NCBI GenBank assembly: GCA_943737045.1
Contig: CALSFV010000487.1
Span: 1-64,000, forward strand
Reading direction: 5' to 3'
Origin: Parapristionchus giblindavisi
Taxonomy: Eukaryota > Nematoda > Chromadorea > Rhabditida > Diplogasteridae
DNA: 64,000 nt
Shown here: positions 12,201 to 22,892 of the stretch, in pieces
Layout: every line of letters starts with the position of its first letter
How positions within the stretch are numbered: position 1 is the stretch's first letter
Notes under the pieces: generated by a model
What the model was told of the DNA's origin: nothing
The model's database searches: none
Seen by the model: only the letters and a program-made list of their open reading frames with translations
Program-made: the position numbers and the translations under genes

Positions 12201-12454
12201 GAAGTTCTTTTAGACCATTAGTCATTTGTTTTACAATCAGATTATATTAAAACTAACCAGCTTGGAAGGAGTGTTGTCGCGGAGGTGTTCTTTGAACTGA
12301 AGAACAGTCCATGAACGGGGGCACGATACCTGAACACTAATACTGTAATTAAATTTCAATAGCACATTTGCTTAATCTATACCTTAATGTCCTCACAGAC
12401 AGCTTGGAAAGCACACCGAACCGTAATTTCAACCGTTGAATCCTGTTCTGACAT
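6262..12454 (-). CDS. HERP-like ubiquitin-domain ER membrane protein (ERAD scaffold)
   Basis: Homologue of HERPUD, which organises ER-associated degradation around the Hrd1 ligase and Derlins. Start ATG is at 12454. Exons read downwards: about 12385-12454 and 12260-12330 give a ubiquitin-like fold start (STVEITVRCAFQAVCEDIK), about 11540-11640 gives QRLIYAGTVLRDEKSIGEIL, then a FFHLATTTPQ motif near 11270, a Pro/Ser/Tyr-rich linker (about 10870-11000, 10765-10815, 9545-9625, 9110-9185), two hydrophobic helices at 6720-6942 (FLRLILLAVVVYSYATIE and ALLVTAVTLFVLFIQ), an Ala-rich segment at 6471-6633, and a last exon 6262-6366 ending in FFTSLVPENPRPLNLN, which matches the family's conserved C-terminus. 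The gene is 6.2 kb long mainly because its introns hold several mobile elements. It is divergently paired with Derlin-1. Confidence 0.85.
7004..9055. mobile_element. Foldback/TIR element carrying a captured exon, in a HERP intron
   Basis: Two long inverted arms, about 7004-7673 and 8382-9055 (roughly 670 bp each), are near mirror copies; both ends read CACGGATCTCCTGTAA inward. The 4 bases ATAA flank it on both sides (7000-7003 and 9056-9059), a likely target duplication. The 700-bp centre is unlike the arms: more GC-rich and with a coding-like stretch at 7711-8089. No transposase is recognised, so the superfamily is open. It sits between two HERP exons and does not interrupt them. Confidence 0.8.
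7711..8089 (+). pseudogene. Captured terminal-exon-like coding segment inside the foldback
   Basis: Function unknown. Directly after a textbook acceptor (CTTTGCATGCAG ending at 7710) an open frame of about 125 codons runs to TAG at 8087-8089. It contains KWQHNIRPEKISQYDFALCL, then a helical, Lys/Glu-rich tail ending KERVDILPAD. Codons are G/C-ended, unlike neighbouring AT-rich introns. An AATAAA lies downstream near 8323. This looks like the last exon and 3' UTR of a host gene picked up by the element, or the remains of the element's own protein; the sequence does not decide. It lies opposite to HERP's direction. Confidence 0.5.
9687..10606. mobile_element. Inverted-repeat element in a HERP intron
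   Basis: The ends are inverted copies: CATGGTTATCCCATGGGATA near 9687 and, read inward from 10606, CATGGTTATCCCATGACAGA, followed on both sides by a GGGTGGGT/ACCCACCC tract. The motif TTATCCCA recurs inside at about 10267 and 10287. No coding potential is convincing; the 9535-9913 frames overlap the HERP exon and the element edge. No clear target duplication was found, so borders are approximate. Confidence 0.5.
10625..10735. mobile_element. GGTCGAA MITE, copy with one 42-bp unit
   Basis: The ends are GGTCGAAAAG and CTATTCGACC, inverted repeats flanked by TA on both sides (10623-10624 and 10736-10737). The inside is one unit of CTGACCGGATTTTGA...GAAAAA plus a partial one. Length is 111 bp. 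It lies within a HERP intron, just beyond the 9687-10606 element. Other copies are at 11029-11181 and 36910-37104. Confidence 0.75.
11029..11181. mobile_element. GGTCGAA MITE, copy with two 42-bp units
   Basis: Same ends and TA flanks (11027-11028 and 11182-11183) as the copy at 10625-10735. It contains two successive CTGACCGGATTT units plus a partial one and is 153 bp long, exactly 42 bp longer than the shorter copy. It lies in another intron of the HERP gene. Confidence 0.78.
11680..11848. mobile_element. Short CATGGG-ended MITE in a HERP intron
   Basis: Ends CATGGGCGGGGTACC and, inverted, CATGGGGTGCCCC; TA on both sides (11678-11679, 11849-11850) and the wider flanks ATCATA/TATGAT also mirror. 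The inside holds repeated CTACAGGGGGCAT-type stretches and a run of G. It is small and non-coding. Confidence 0.5.
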
Positions 12455-12948
12455 CTACAACATATAGATAATTAAACATAAACAATTCAGTGACGTTAAC
12501 ATTAGTGGTCATAAGACAAATCAGAATTATTGCACATCTAACCGTTTCAGAGAAGACAATAACAAGAAAGAAACAAAATGAAGAGAAGATGGATGTTGTG
12601 TAAATGATAAGAGAGAGAAATTATCCGTTTTGGGATACAGTTCAATCCACGAACCGGTTTAGAAAGTTACTTGGGACCAGCAAGACGGACACTTCTCAAG
12701 CCGCAACGCGTCCGCTCGCCTTTGAAAATCAGGCTATTTCTTTGCGTCTCGAATGGAAAACCGTCGCTATTTCTATTTCGCTGACGAGGCCTAAAATAAA
12801 GATGCTCTGTTTTTCTGATTTCATTGCTTTTTTTCTGCCCTATATATATCTGTAATGGCTCGATATGTGTTGTTCCTGCGCTTGAGTTCTCGTTTGTGTA
12901 TTTGGATTTGATGTATCTCCTTTTCATTCTAATTTTTTTACTTGCTAG
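12455..12948. promoter_or_regulatory. Divergent promoter region of HERP and Derlin-1
   Basis: These 494 bp separate the start codons of two ERAD genes on opposite strands. A TGACGT core, which is the core of XBP1/ATF6-type and CRE-type sites, lies at 12491-12496, and CCACG (half of an ER stress element) lies near 12646. Both are short motifs and may be chance. The start codon of Derlin-1 follows CTTGCTAG and that of HERP follows GTTGTAG, compatible with trans-splicing. Confidence 0.45.
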
Positions 12949-13925
12949 ATGTCGGATATAGGAGATTTCTTTCGGAATATGCCAGTCATCACACGATACT
13001 GGTTCTCGCTTGCCGCATTTGTCCCCCTTCTCGGGCGATTCGGTCTAATTAACGTTCAATGGATGTACCTCGATTGGGAATTATTCTTCTATCGATTTCA
13101 CGTATGTACTTTAGCTTAAATAGTATTGTTAGTTATTTAACTTTCTAATCTTTAGTTCTGGAGACCTCTGACGGCGTTCATATACTACCCACTCAGTCCT
13201 CAAACTGGGTTTCATTGGTTGATGATGATTTATTTTTTGTACACTTATTCAAAGAGTGTAGAAACTGGCGTTTTTGATGGAAGGCCTGCTGATTATCTTT
13301 TCATGATGATTTTCAATTGGCTCATATGCACGGTAAGTGATATTCTAAAGGGGTTTTCATAATGCTCATTTTAATGCTTTCAGGGTCTTTGTTTCGCAGC
13401 GGGCATTCCTTTTCTTCTTGAGCCGATGGTCATGTCCGTTCTGTACGTTTGGAGTCAGCTTAATAAGGACGTGATCGTATCGTTTTGGTTCGGCACACGA
13501 TTTAAGGTATGCTGTCATTGGTTAAAATCATTCTCATTTGCTAAATTATAGGCCATGTATCTTCCGTGGATCCTTGTTGCATTCAATGCTGTCCTTAGGG
13601 GCGGAGGAATTAACGAACTCATTGGAATTCTCGTCGGCCATACATACTTTTTCTTGGCCTTCAAGTATCCCCAGGCATGTTTTCAAATATGAAAATTTGG
13701 CAATTATCATCTAATGTCTTTCAGGACCATGGAGGAGAATCTCTTCTTAAAACTCCTGAGTTTCTATACAACTTTTTGCCGTCAGAGCAAGGGGGCGTGC
13801 GAACCTTTGGTGGTGCTTCCGTCGACGCTCGTAGAAATGCGGCTGGTGGGGCAGCTGCCGGCAACGGATATTTCTGGGGCCGTGGACAACAATTGGGAGC
13901 CGCTGCAAGAGACCATCAAGAATAA
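12949..13925 (+). CDS. Derlin-1 homologue (ERAD membrane protein)
   Basis: Rhomboid-like pseudoprotease of the ER membrane that helps extract misfolded proteins. Exons are 12949-13101, 13156-13332, 13384-13506, 13552-13674 and 13725-13925. The start MSDIGDFFRNMPVITRYWF and the following LFFYRFHFWRPLTAFIYYPL contain the family's WR motif, with several hydrophobic helices after it (WLMMIYFLYTYS, LFMMIFNWLICT, LGRFGLINVQWMY). The C-terminal part is Gly/Ala/Arg-rich (GGASVDARRNAAGGAAAGNG) as in Derlin tails. The last intron starts with GC rather than GT (CCCCAG/gcatg). Head-to-head with HERP, its functional partner. Confidence 0.93.
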
Positions 13926-14255
13926 AATATTAAAATTGTATCTATACTGATAATGCGCTAGCTCGCTATTTAACGGGTTCATTCTGCGCTTTGTTCTGAT
14001 GTATTTACGGAGGTTGTTATTAAAGGATATAGTTATAACATGTCATAGCCATCATTAAACAGCTCTGAAATCTGTGATATTCAAATTGTATTAATGTACA
14101 TACTTGTCTATTGTAAATTGATTCGCGTAGCATAAATATTTTTTTGTTATCCGTTATTTTGTCGTATTCTATCTCTGGTTAGTAACCAGTTGAATATCTG
14201 TCCAAGTGTGACCTTCATTCTAAAATTCTTATTCAAATTTAAGGTACTCTTAACA
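13926..14255. other. Gap between Derlin-1 and rps-21
   Basis: Derlin-1 3' untranslated region and upstream region of the ribosomal protein gene. Nothing else is seen. The two genes run the same way 330 bp apart, a little wide for a standard nematode operon. Confidence 0.5.
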
Positions 14256-14606
14256 ATGGAAGACGATCACGGAAAGTCTGTCGAGCTCTACGTTCCCCGC
14301 AAGTGGTATGCATTACGATAATAAAGCCGAAAATGTTTTATTTATACTTCAGCTCTTCCTCTTCTCGCATCATCTCTGCTACCGATAATGCCGCTATCCA
14401 GATCGACTTCGTTGATGTCGACCCTGAGACTGGACGCATGATCCCCGGAAAGGTAGAACTTGTACTCGTTTGCTGTATTTTATTCTCTTGATTTATTTGC
14501 AGGTCAACCGTTACGCTATCTGCGGAGAGATCAGACGTATGGGTGAGTCTGATGACTGCCTTGTTCGCCTCGCCCAGAGAGACGGAATTATTCCCCGCAA
14601 CCTCTA
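14256..14606 (+). CDS. rps-21: Small ribosomal subunit protein S21 (eS21)
   Basis: Component of the 40S ribosomal subunit. Exons 14256-14305, 14353-14452 and 14503-14606 join in frame to 84 residues, the usual length for eS21. Family hallmarks are ELYVPRKCSSSSRII near the start, the [13 protein letters not shown] segment in the middle and the C-terminal [20 protein letters not shown]. Codons are strongly G/C-ended, unlike most neighbours, as expected for a very highly expressed gene. An AATAAA at 14642 is the likely poly(A) signal. The gene is convergent with WDR11, whose stop is only 133 bp away. Confidence 0.97.
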
Positions 14607-14738
14607 AACCGGAATCAGCACTTCATTGTTTGTTTTCGATCAATAAATTGTTTTTGTTGATTAAGATTTATCCCCTTGCAAACAACACAATGACATGGTA
14701 ATATTGAGACTAGATGGTTCACAACGTTTACATCACAA

Positions 14739-17700
14739 TTAGGAAACCGGTTTAGAGAGCGAGGCAATCAATGCAGCAAGTCTGGTTTGACGGAATGTTT
14801 CTAGTAGAGCTGTTACTTCTTTCCATTCGCATCGTGATGCGTGCACAAGAACAGTCAGTGACTGAAAAGAGATGTTGTCAAATAATTATTTTAGTTATAC
14901 GTTATAATTATTTTAGTTAGGTACGACAACCTTCTCATCCATTCGTAAATGAGTTGTCCACTTATTAATTACATCCTCAAGTGCTTCTCCTTGAAGTCCG
15001 AGCTGGGAATATAAAGTTTATTACATAACGGCTAGAAGTATTACCTTGGCGTATCGTAAACTCTTGTACCACATTCGTTGACTCTGAAGGTACTTGCATG
15101 CATCACTACCTGCACCCACAAGGAAGAGCAATTGAACTCCATCTGAAAGATTAAAGATCAAAATGGAAGACAGAGAGAACAAAAAATACCACTCATGTGA
15201 TCACTTGCTATTAAATTAGTTGCTATGAGTTTGATTAACGATTTGGTATGTTCCCCTTCTTGTTGAGATACTAGTAGAGCTGCCTTGAGGGATGAAACCA
15301 ACAAATCTTAAAGATGAAACATTCAATCGAACTGGAAGAGTATTCGTACCTTCAGATGTAGCAACCAGTGAATCTACAGCTGATTCCTTACTCATTCCTC
15401 CTAGAACTACTGCTTCTTCTACACATTTGAATGATGAAGATAAACGACAAAGGGCAGAAGACAAAGGGTATTCACGTTCCTGAATGGAATGTCTGGTTAC
15501 GGTAATAAAAGTAAAATAATGTTCCATCAATAACAGACTTTATATTTGTCGGCTGGCCAGAGTAGTTGAAGATGTGGACCTGGTTGTGCCCCAGTCAATG
15601 AATACTCAAGAAGTGATAGAAGAGAGAAAGATGATAAACGGCCAAGAAATCTAAGACCATACCATAATGTATAGATAGATTGAGTTGAATTAGTATTACC
15701 TAGCTAAAGCCATTTCCCTTTGTATTTGTGTTCTTCCTTTCATTCTTATAGCTAATGAAGATAGAGAATATAAAGGACCTCTCATTGAATCATTTGGAGA
15801 TGGTAATGAATGAGAATCCCATTGAGAGGTTGGAGATGATGATCGAGTACATTCCTGACCTCCTCGACTTATATCACCCAATAGAATTGGTATATCTAGA
15901 ATCAATCAATATACATATAAAACATCATACTGTAGTTACAGTACCCTGATCAGGTAGAGGTCGATTCACATCTGTTGTACTTGCTACACGGAGACAATTA
16001 TCAGAGCATATAGCAAATAGAGTCAGTCCACACAATTCAACGTCAATAGCACACTAAATAATGTTTATTGATTGATGAATAATAGTCAAATAGTACCTTA
16101 TGAGCATCGAGAGCAACACAATTCTGGAGTACCATTCGTTCAGCATCCCATACAACTACTTCTCTACAAAATTATATTTATATTATTCAATAATTTCAAT
16201 CAATACCGTACCTTGGATGGAGTACTGTCAATGTGAAATCCTGAGCTACTTTTGAGAATGCCATACGTAGACAAGGGGACTTTGAGTGTCGAGCCTGTAT
16301 ATGCAAGAAGTACGGTAGGTATAATGAATAATCAATAATAGATTACTGTATACATAATGAATAGTACAGTACCTCAGTACTTCGTCTTCTTCCAAGATTC
16401 CATAATACAACTCTTCCATCAGCATCGCCTAAGGCTAACAGATCTTCTTTCCATGACATACATCGTAATTGCCATCCACCTCCTCTCCACTACAGTAATC
16501 CAATGAGTCATCTAATCATTCATAGATTACGGTACCTGTGTATTCACTTCCTTTCCATCTCTAACATGAAGTCCTTTGACAACAACATGATATAATCTAT
16601 TCTCAGAGTCCATAACTACTAGATTCTCTCTATAGACTGATAATGTCTCCGTTTGCTTCACTCCATGATGTTTAGAAGACCAAGCCTGAGAAGGAAGCAG
16701 AATAATCAATATTATGATGATAAGAGTACATACCATATCAACGATTATGGGACAAGTCTTTGACATTTTTCGAAGTAATCGAAGTGTCTTTAGATCCCAT
16801 ATTTCTAATGGATCTGATTGAAAAGCTAGAGCCATATAACAACTGAAAGAGATAATTGAGATATGAATGGAAGTAGTAAGAACATACTTATAATGAGATA
16901 ATCTCATAAGAACAATAGGAGATTCATCTTTCTCTCCTCTTATTCGTCTACTTGTTCCTGAATCAACGATATGATTATCGATTGATTATACCATCATGAT
17001 GTAGATCATACCTCTTCGAATATCAGTAACGAATACATCATTTCTAACAAGATTAGTTGATGATAGTGCATGATTATATCCAGATGTTAAAAGAGAATGA
17101 GGACCTGCCCATTCTAAACTTCTGTAAGAACAATCTTATAATCTTCGTTTACAATCAATAAACTAACTTGATGGGGGAATTCTGTGCATGTATCTGTTTG
17201 AGTATACGAGAAGCGAATAAATCACAAACGATGATCTACAATTGATACTGTAACTATTGATATCGATTAGATACCGTATACCTGTCCATGTTGTGTAGCA
17301 ATGGCAGCTAATTGAATAGAAGTCCATGGATCTTCTTCATGTGTTGATATAGGACGAACTCGAAGAAGAGTAGGACCAGCTGGGATTGATGATAATAGAG
17401 ATGATAGACGAAGTCTTAATACAATCAATACTTCAATCATAATATAATACTATACCTTGTATTCTTATCTGCTGTTGTCTTCAAATTCGTATCGAACTTA
17501 ATGACATCATCGATCGAATACGAACGATACGGTAATGAAGACACTTCATTGTTCTCCTTGAATAGATTACTGTATCTATTGATTGTTATTGATTGAATAG
17601 ACTTACAAGTTGCCATATGGCTACTTTCCCACTAGCATGTACAACAGCAACAAATGCATCAGAAGTAGGACATATACAAGCAGCAAAAGGTCGTCGTTGA

Positions 17701-19160
17701 CCTTCTTGACGCCCTCCTTCTACTGTACACACTACGGTAGATGCACATTCGCCTTCTGGTGATACCGTACCCAACTAGAATAGATTACGGTACTTTATAG
17801 ATTGAATAGAAATACATACTCTCAATGATATGGATCCATTGTTGTTAACAATATAGTAAGCATCTCTCGTCATTGAAGGGAGTACGGTAAGTGGAGAAGA
17901 ATCAATTGATCGACGAGATAAAATAACTCCAACATCAGCATTAACTATGTACAACTGAAATCAATAAATCAGTCAATAAATTATCGATTAATAAATATAA
18001 CATACAGTATTATCTGCAACGACTAAGAGTTGATTACGGTAGGCTCTATGGAATACAGTAGTTTGAATGGGTGAATCAGTTGATAGAGATACAGTATGAC
18101 CAGATGATGTAGGAGATGCATTCAGAGATATATCATTTACTATTGTCAATGATGAAGTTGAGTTCAAAACTGAAATATCGTTCACATTTCAAAAAAAATC
18201 AATAATCATGACTAACAGCACAATCTACTGGCATCGAAAGGATCAGGAATGAATCGAGTGAATGGAGTACTGTAGGTGTGTGTCCATACCTAATATTGAT
18301 TGATTGCGATGGAATAGATCAGAGGAAGGATACAGTAACCTACCTTGCTATTGCTATCAGTATTCCAAAGAACGAGTTGTCCTTTAGAATGAAGTGCAAG
18401 AATGAAATCACGACTAGTATCCTTCCATCCAAACCAACATAGTGCTGATATATCAATCGAATATTTAAGGAACTTTTTAAAAGATGCCTTTACGGTCATT
18501 GATTTATCGATCGTGCAGATCATACTGTATAGAATAATAATAAAATGTTATTGAACTAACAATGTACAAGTGATCCAGGTATACGTAATCTTGAATGAGC
18601 ATGAGCAGTAATGATATCACTCACTACAATCTCTCCTGATATATCTACACTAGCTAAAAGAGATGACTCTCCTTCATCAACGAATCTACGAGATGGACAC
18701 CAGTGCAACTACAAATTGAATCTCATTTATAACCATAATCGATGGTCTATTTCAAATTCGATTGCACATTCATTACTTTTTCTATCGATATGTACAGAAG
18801 TAGATCGTTATCATTTCGTGTGAGTAGATACGCTATTAATTGATACAACAACAAAAAGGAGACCATACTTCACAGATGGCAGAATTATGCAATTCGAGAA
18901 CTTGAACACGTTGTATGGTCCATGGATCAAGAATTGTTATGACAGCATGAGAAGCGAATGCAATTAGACCTCGTTCACTCCTTAAAGGAGGAATTTAAGT
19001 ACTGTATCAACCCCGGGATACATCTACATAGGAATATCGAACACTGTTAAGGGACTCTAATTCAGTCTATGCAAGTGTTGGAGGAAATTTACTGGATTGC
19101 TCACCAGTCTATGCAGTTTTTGTTGCTTGGATGTAACGTGCCATTGATGGTAGTCGGCAT
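14739..19160 (-). CDS. WDR11-like WD40 scaffold protein
   Basis: Large beta-propeller protein; WDR11 is known for endosome-to-Golgi vesicle tethering. Start ATG at 19160 (MPTTINGTLHPSNKNCIDW), spliced over a 100-bp intron to SERGLIAFASHAVITILDPW, which aligns with the WDR11 N-terminus. Later exons (about 18300-18520) give LCWFGWKDTSRDFILALHSK and GQLVLWNTDSNSK, again WDR11-like. Further repeats include SDPLEIWDLKTLRLLRKMSK (about 16720-16840), ACICPTSDAFVAVVHASGKV (about 17620-17690) and the stretch around 16330-16490. The C-terminal exons (14950-15010 and 14739-14860) encode helices GLQGEALEDVINKWTTHLRM and ALLETFRQTRLAALIASLSK. About 15-20 short exons; not every border was fixed. Confidence 0.83.
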
Positions 19161-19818
19161 TTCGAGACGATTTCAATGGAAGAAATCGACGTTGTGCCGT
19201 CAAGAGAAAGATATTGAAGTGGAGGTTCAGTTTATCTTTCCTTCATGAGTTATGCACACTTCCAAAAAAGAAATATGGCAATGTAAACAGATGTTGACAG
19301 AGCTCGAAGTATTCTACGGTTCAAGTTATATAAGGTAATCTCTTATCACGAAATATCACATACGGTATTATTAAATTGTAAGCAAAATTGCAATTTTCAC
19401 CACACTCAATTCTCCCCAACACTAAACAAAATACACCAAAAATATCATATCGGCACTCGTCATAGAAATAAAAAAAATAATATATTCTTACTTTTTTAAA
19501 TGTTATTATCACGTATTACTTTTTTTACTTTTACGAATGAATTCTATATGTAAACAATAAAGCTAAATTGGAGTGGGCAAATTTAGTTTCTTCGAAGCTC
19601 GATAGATCTGTGTCAAATCGTTGGTAGTTGGTGCACGGTGTAATTGATGTTTTGTCGATATGCCAACGTCATAACGAGCTTCGAACGTTTCGGGGTGAAT
19701 ATTGTTCAACTATTGTTCGCTAATCTTCTTATTCTTGTTTCCATTATATTGACAATATAGTACTACTTTTCCTTGAACATTGTTCTGGTGTAAATTCTGC
19801 TTCTTTTCAGGTAAATTA
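19161..19818. other. Divergent intergenic region WDR11/DAD1
   Basis: Start codons of WDR11 (-) and DAD1 (+) face away from each other over 658 bp. No gene is seen; open frames are AT-rich. A CTTTTCAG acceptor-like site at 19804-19811 just before the DAD1 start suggests trans-splicing. Confidence 0.5.
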
Positions 19819-20637
19819 TGCAACTTGTGCAAGTTCTTCAAAAACTCTTCAACGACTATGTCAAGACTACTCCTCAGAAACTAAAGCTCATCGATGCTTA
19901 TATGCTCTACATCCTTCTCACTGGAATTGTTCAATTCGCATATTGTTGTCTGGTACGTTTCTCCAATACTCCTTTGTTGTTTGTAACGGTTTCTTAATCT
20001 TTATATAGAAAATCGATTCTGAAACAATGTAAGTGAATTTGTGATAAGGTTTCTTAAATAACCCACTGTTAACTACCAGATCTTTGAAATTTAACTACAA
20101 TTGCTATTTGTCCAAAATCAAATCCCGTCCATTCAGCATGTAGATGAAAAGAACAGCTGTATCTCTGTTGCTTATATTAAATTATATATTCTTTCTGCAG
20201 GTCGGAACCTTCCCCTTTAATGCTTTCCTTGCTGGATTCATCTCATCTGTAGCTTCATTTATTCTCGCTGGTAACTTAATTTTTATATGCACAATTTTAC
20301 ATGCATCTTTAAAGAATGAAACTGATAACATAAATGAATGAGTTAATTGTATGTCTTTTCGTTGAAATAAATATTTTCAGCCTGTCTCCGTATGCAAGTA
20401 AATGAGGAGAATAAAGAGGAGTTCGATGGAATCAGGTATGACAAGATTTTGCTAGTTAACATTTTTTGATTGTTTCCCCAGTATTCTGAATATTATTAGT
20501 ATGAAAGTCTGTTATACCGATAATCACAGTTTGAATTAATATCATTAATTTGTTATTTCAGCCCTGAACGAGCTTTCGCTGATTTCCTTTTCGCTCATGC
20601 AGTTCTTCATTTGGTTGTAGTTAACTTCTTAGGTTGA
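19819..20637 (+). CDS. dad-1: DAD1, oligosaccharyltransferase subunit
   Basis: Small ER membrane subunit of the complex that transfers N-glycans to new proteins; its loss triggers apoptosis in animals. Exons 19819-19952, 20201-20270, 20381-20435 and 20572-20637 join to roughly 108 residues, normal for the family. It begins [20 protein letters not shown], continues [20 protein letters not shown], and carries the highly conserved [20 protein letters not shown] and the C-terminal [20 protein letters not shown]. Three hydrophobic helices are visible. The start follows an acceptor-like TTTTCAG by 7 bases. An AATAAA at 20857 is the likely poly(A) signal. Confidence 0.96.
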
Positions 20638-20968
20638 CTGAATCAAGAGATTTAATCTCTCCTTGTTCTATACTATATTATACTATAGTAATTCTAAATT
20701 CATTTAATATTGTAAGTACCAAAGTCATACTGGGCCCTTATGTTCTCATTTATCGATGTTTTATATCTGTATTGCTTGTTGTTGTAGAATTGTTTTTGAA
20801 GAAGTATAAGTTATTGTCATCGGGGTCTTATTACAATTGTGATACCATTAATAATTAATAAACTATTTATCAAATATCTTGTTGATTGGTAATTTTCGTC
20901 GTTTTAATCGATTTACATATCGCAGAAAAGATAAGTTGTTCTCTAGAATTACATAGAATTGTACTAAG
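20638..20968. other. Gap between DAD1 and the next small gene
   Basis: Contains the DAD1 3' UTR and poly(A) signal, then AT-rich DNA. No gene seen. Distance 331 bp on the same strand. Confidence 0.5.
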
Positions 20969-21204
20969 ATGAACTACATGAAGCCTTTCTCCGTCGTGAA
21001 GCGTGCCTTCACCAACCCTGCATAGTAAGTTCCATGTTCAAGTCTAATTATGTCAATGAATTTTAATGAATGAATTACAGTTACCAATCATATGGAGCAT
21101 ATGGTGGATCTGCCTTCCTTCTCGCTATCTATTTCTGTGAATGGAAGACTGTTGGTCAATACATTCCTCTATGGAATAAGCGTTATCCTCTCAACGACGA
21201 ATAG
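20969..21204 (+). CDS. Small mitochondrial inner-membrane protein, bc1 subunit UQCR11-like
   Basis: Two exons, 20969-21024 and 21081-21204, encode about 59 residues starting MNYMKPFSVVKRAFTNPAYY. A basic N-terminal part is followed by one transmembrane helix (GGSAFLLAIYFCEW) and the tail VGQYIPLWNKRYPLNDE. Size, single helix and the tail's W..IP..N.+Y pattern resemble the smallest subunit (10/11) of the cytochrome bc1 complex. The similarity is short, so another small respiratory-chain subunit is possible. Codons are G/C-ended, suggesting high expression. Too short to be seen as a single open frame. Confidence 0.55.
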
Positions 21205-21916
21205 AAAGGTTGGTACCTTATTCATTCATTTATTCTTATTATCTTCTATCTGGGTCATAACCAATGTTTTTGGATGCAATGGTGTTATGCAAATGGTACA
21301 CGAAGAAATCGTATCAACATGAATAATTCAATTCGTGAACCCGTCAGATATATAATAAATAACTGTTTCAGCTGTCGTCATCGATACTCGACTATAGAAT
21401 ACAAAGATGAGGGCAGTTATTACATTCTATCGATTGATTGATATGTAGTAGTGAGATAAATGAATGATAGCCCTATGGATTGATTGGTGTATTACAATGG
21501 TTATGTGACCACATTACATGAATATATTATGATGATGGATATGAAAGTGAAAGGGAAGAGAAGAGAAGTGAGTCATAAGGATGAGTCATTCACTCACTAT
21601 GGCTACTAGATGGTCTCTATTGAGAGAGTATAGATAGAGGATGAAGGAATGTAGAACAACATGGGAGGAGGAGTAATATACTTTGGGTTGAATAGGTTCA
21701 CATTTCACAATACAACACTATTGTTCACTTCTCTATTTCTCTTTCTCTGATGAATGCTCATCTCTTTCGAGTAAACAATCGATTCATTTCAATGGGTACT
21801 TACAGTCAAAACAATTTACTTTTGCCTCTCTATTCGATTTGACCTTTTTCCTTCTCATTTCTTGATTCTTCATTCATTGTCTCTCATTCTATATCCTTGT
21901 TGATATTGTATTTCAG
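21205..21916. other. Intergenic upstream of spartin
   Basis: No gene recognised. AT-rich, with an AATAAA near 21356 that likely ends the preceding gene. The spartin start directly follows TATTTCAG, a trans-splice-like acceptor. Confidence 0.5.
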
Positions 21917-22836
21917 ATGACAGATCTAGATGATATATTCGGAGAATCATATGCCTGTATTGAACAAGGACTATGTTATGATGATGTCAATGAGAGAGTA
22001 AGACATCATTACTGTATATTGAATCATTATTGATTGATATTTGTAGGCATTGGCTCTATCTATGTATGAGAGAGGATTGATTCTATTGAATGAAGGAGAA
22101 CAAATGGAAGGAGCTAAAGATAATGAATTGTTTAAATATATTAAGGATGCTGAAAGAAGTGTACAACATAGGTTAGTTGTTAGTGGATATGATCGATTCA
22201 AATCGTTCCATTATTAAGGATTACGGTATTGAAGAAAGAAGGAATATATCCTATAGTTAATGGGAAAGACGAAGAGGTATGGTATGATTACAGTATCCCC
22301 ATCATTGATTGTATCATTGTAGACTAAATCAATGATTCGTAATGAAATGAATGTATTTGGAGATGAGGAAGCTGAACTTGTATTCTGTATTCCCGATGGA
22401 GTTCAACTATTCTCTATCGATGTATGTATTCTATTCTTATACTATCATACTGTATCTATCATCATATCGATTGATTCATTTCTCTTCAGGATGGTTCAAC
22501 AACAGCTCCTACATATCCATCTCAATTGAGTATATTCAAGTTTCCTCCTCGTCAACTTCAACCATCTTCATCTTCATCTCCTCCTTCATTCTCTTCTCTT
22601 CGTCCTGATGCTATCATTCAGGTTTATACTTTGATCTTTGATTTTTGATCTTTGATCTCTATTTTTACATCTACTTTGATCTTTGATTTTTGATCTTTGA
22701 TCTCTATTCTTACATCATTGTATTCAAGATTGTAGGTCGGACCATGGACTTATCCTCTCTACAAGGGTCAGACTCCTATTCTTCTCAATGAATTCGGAGC
22801 TTATGTTGTATCAAATCCTACTGTAGATCACGCAGG

Positions 22837-22892
<56 letters not shown>

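Noticed and set aside
20637..20969. DAD1 and the bc1-type small gene as an operon
   Set aside because: The 331-bp gap is larger than usual for nematode operons and DAD1 has its own poly(A) signal; possible but not supported.
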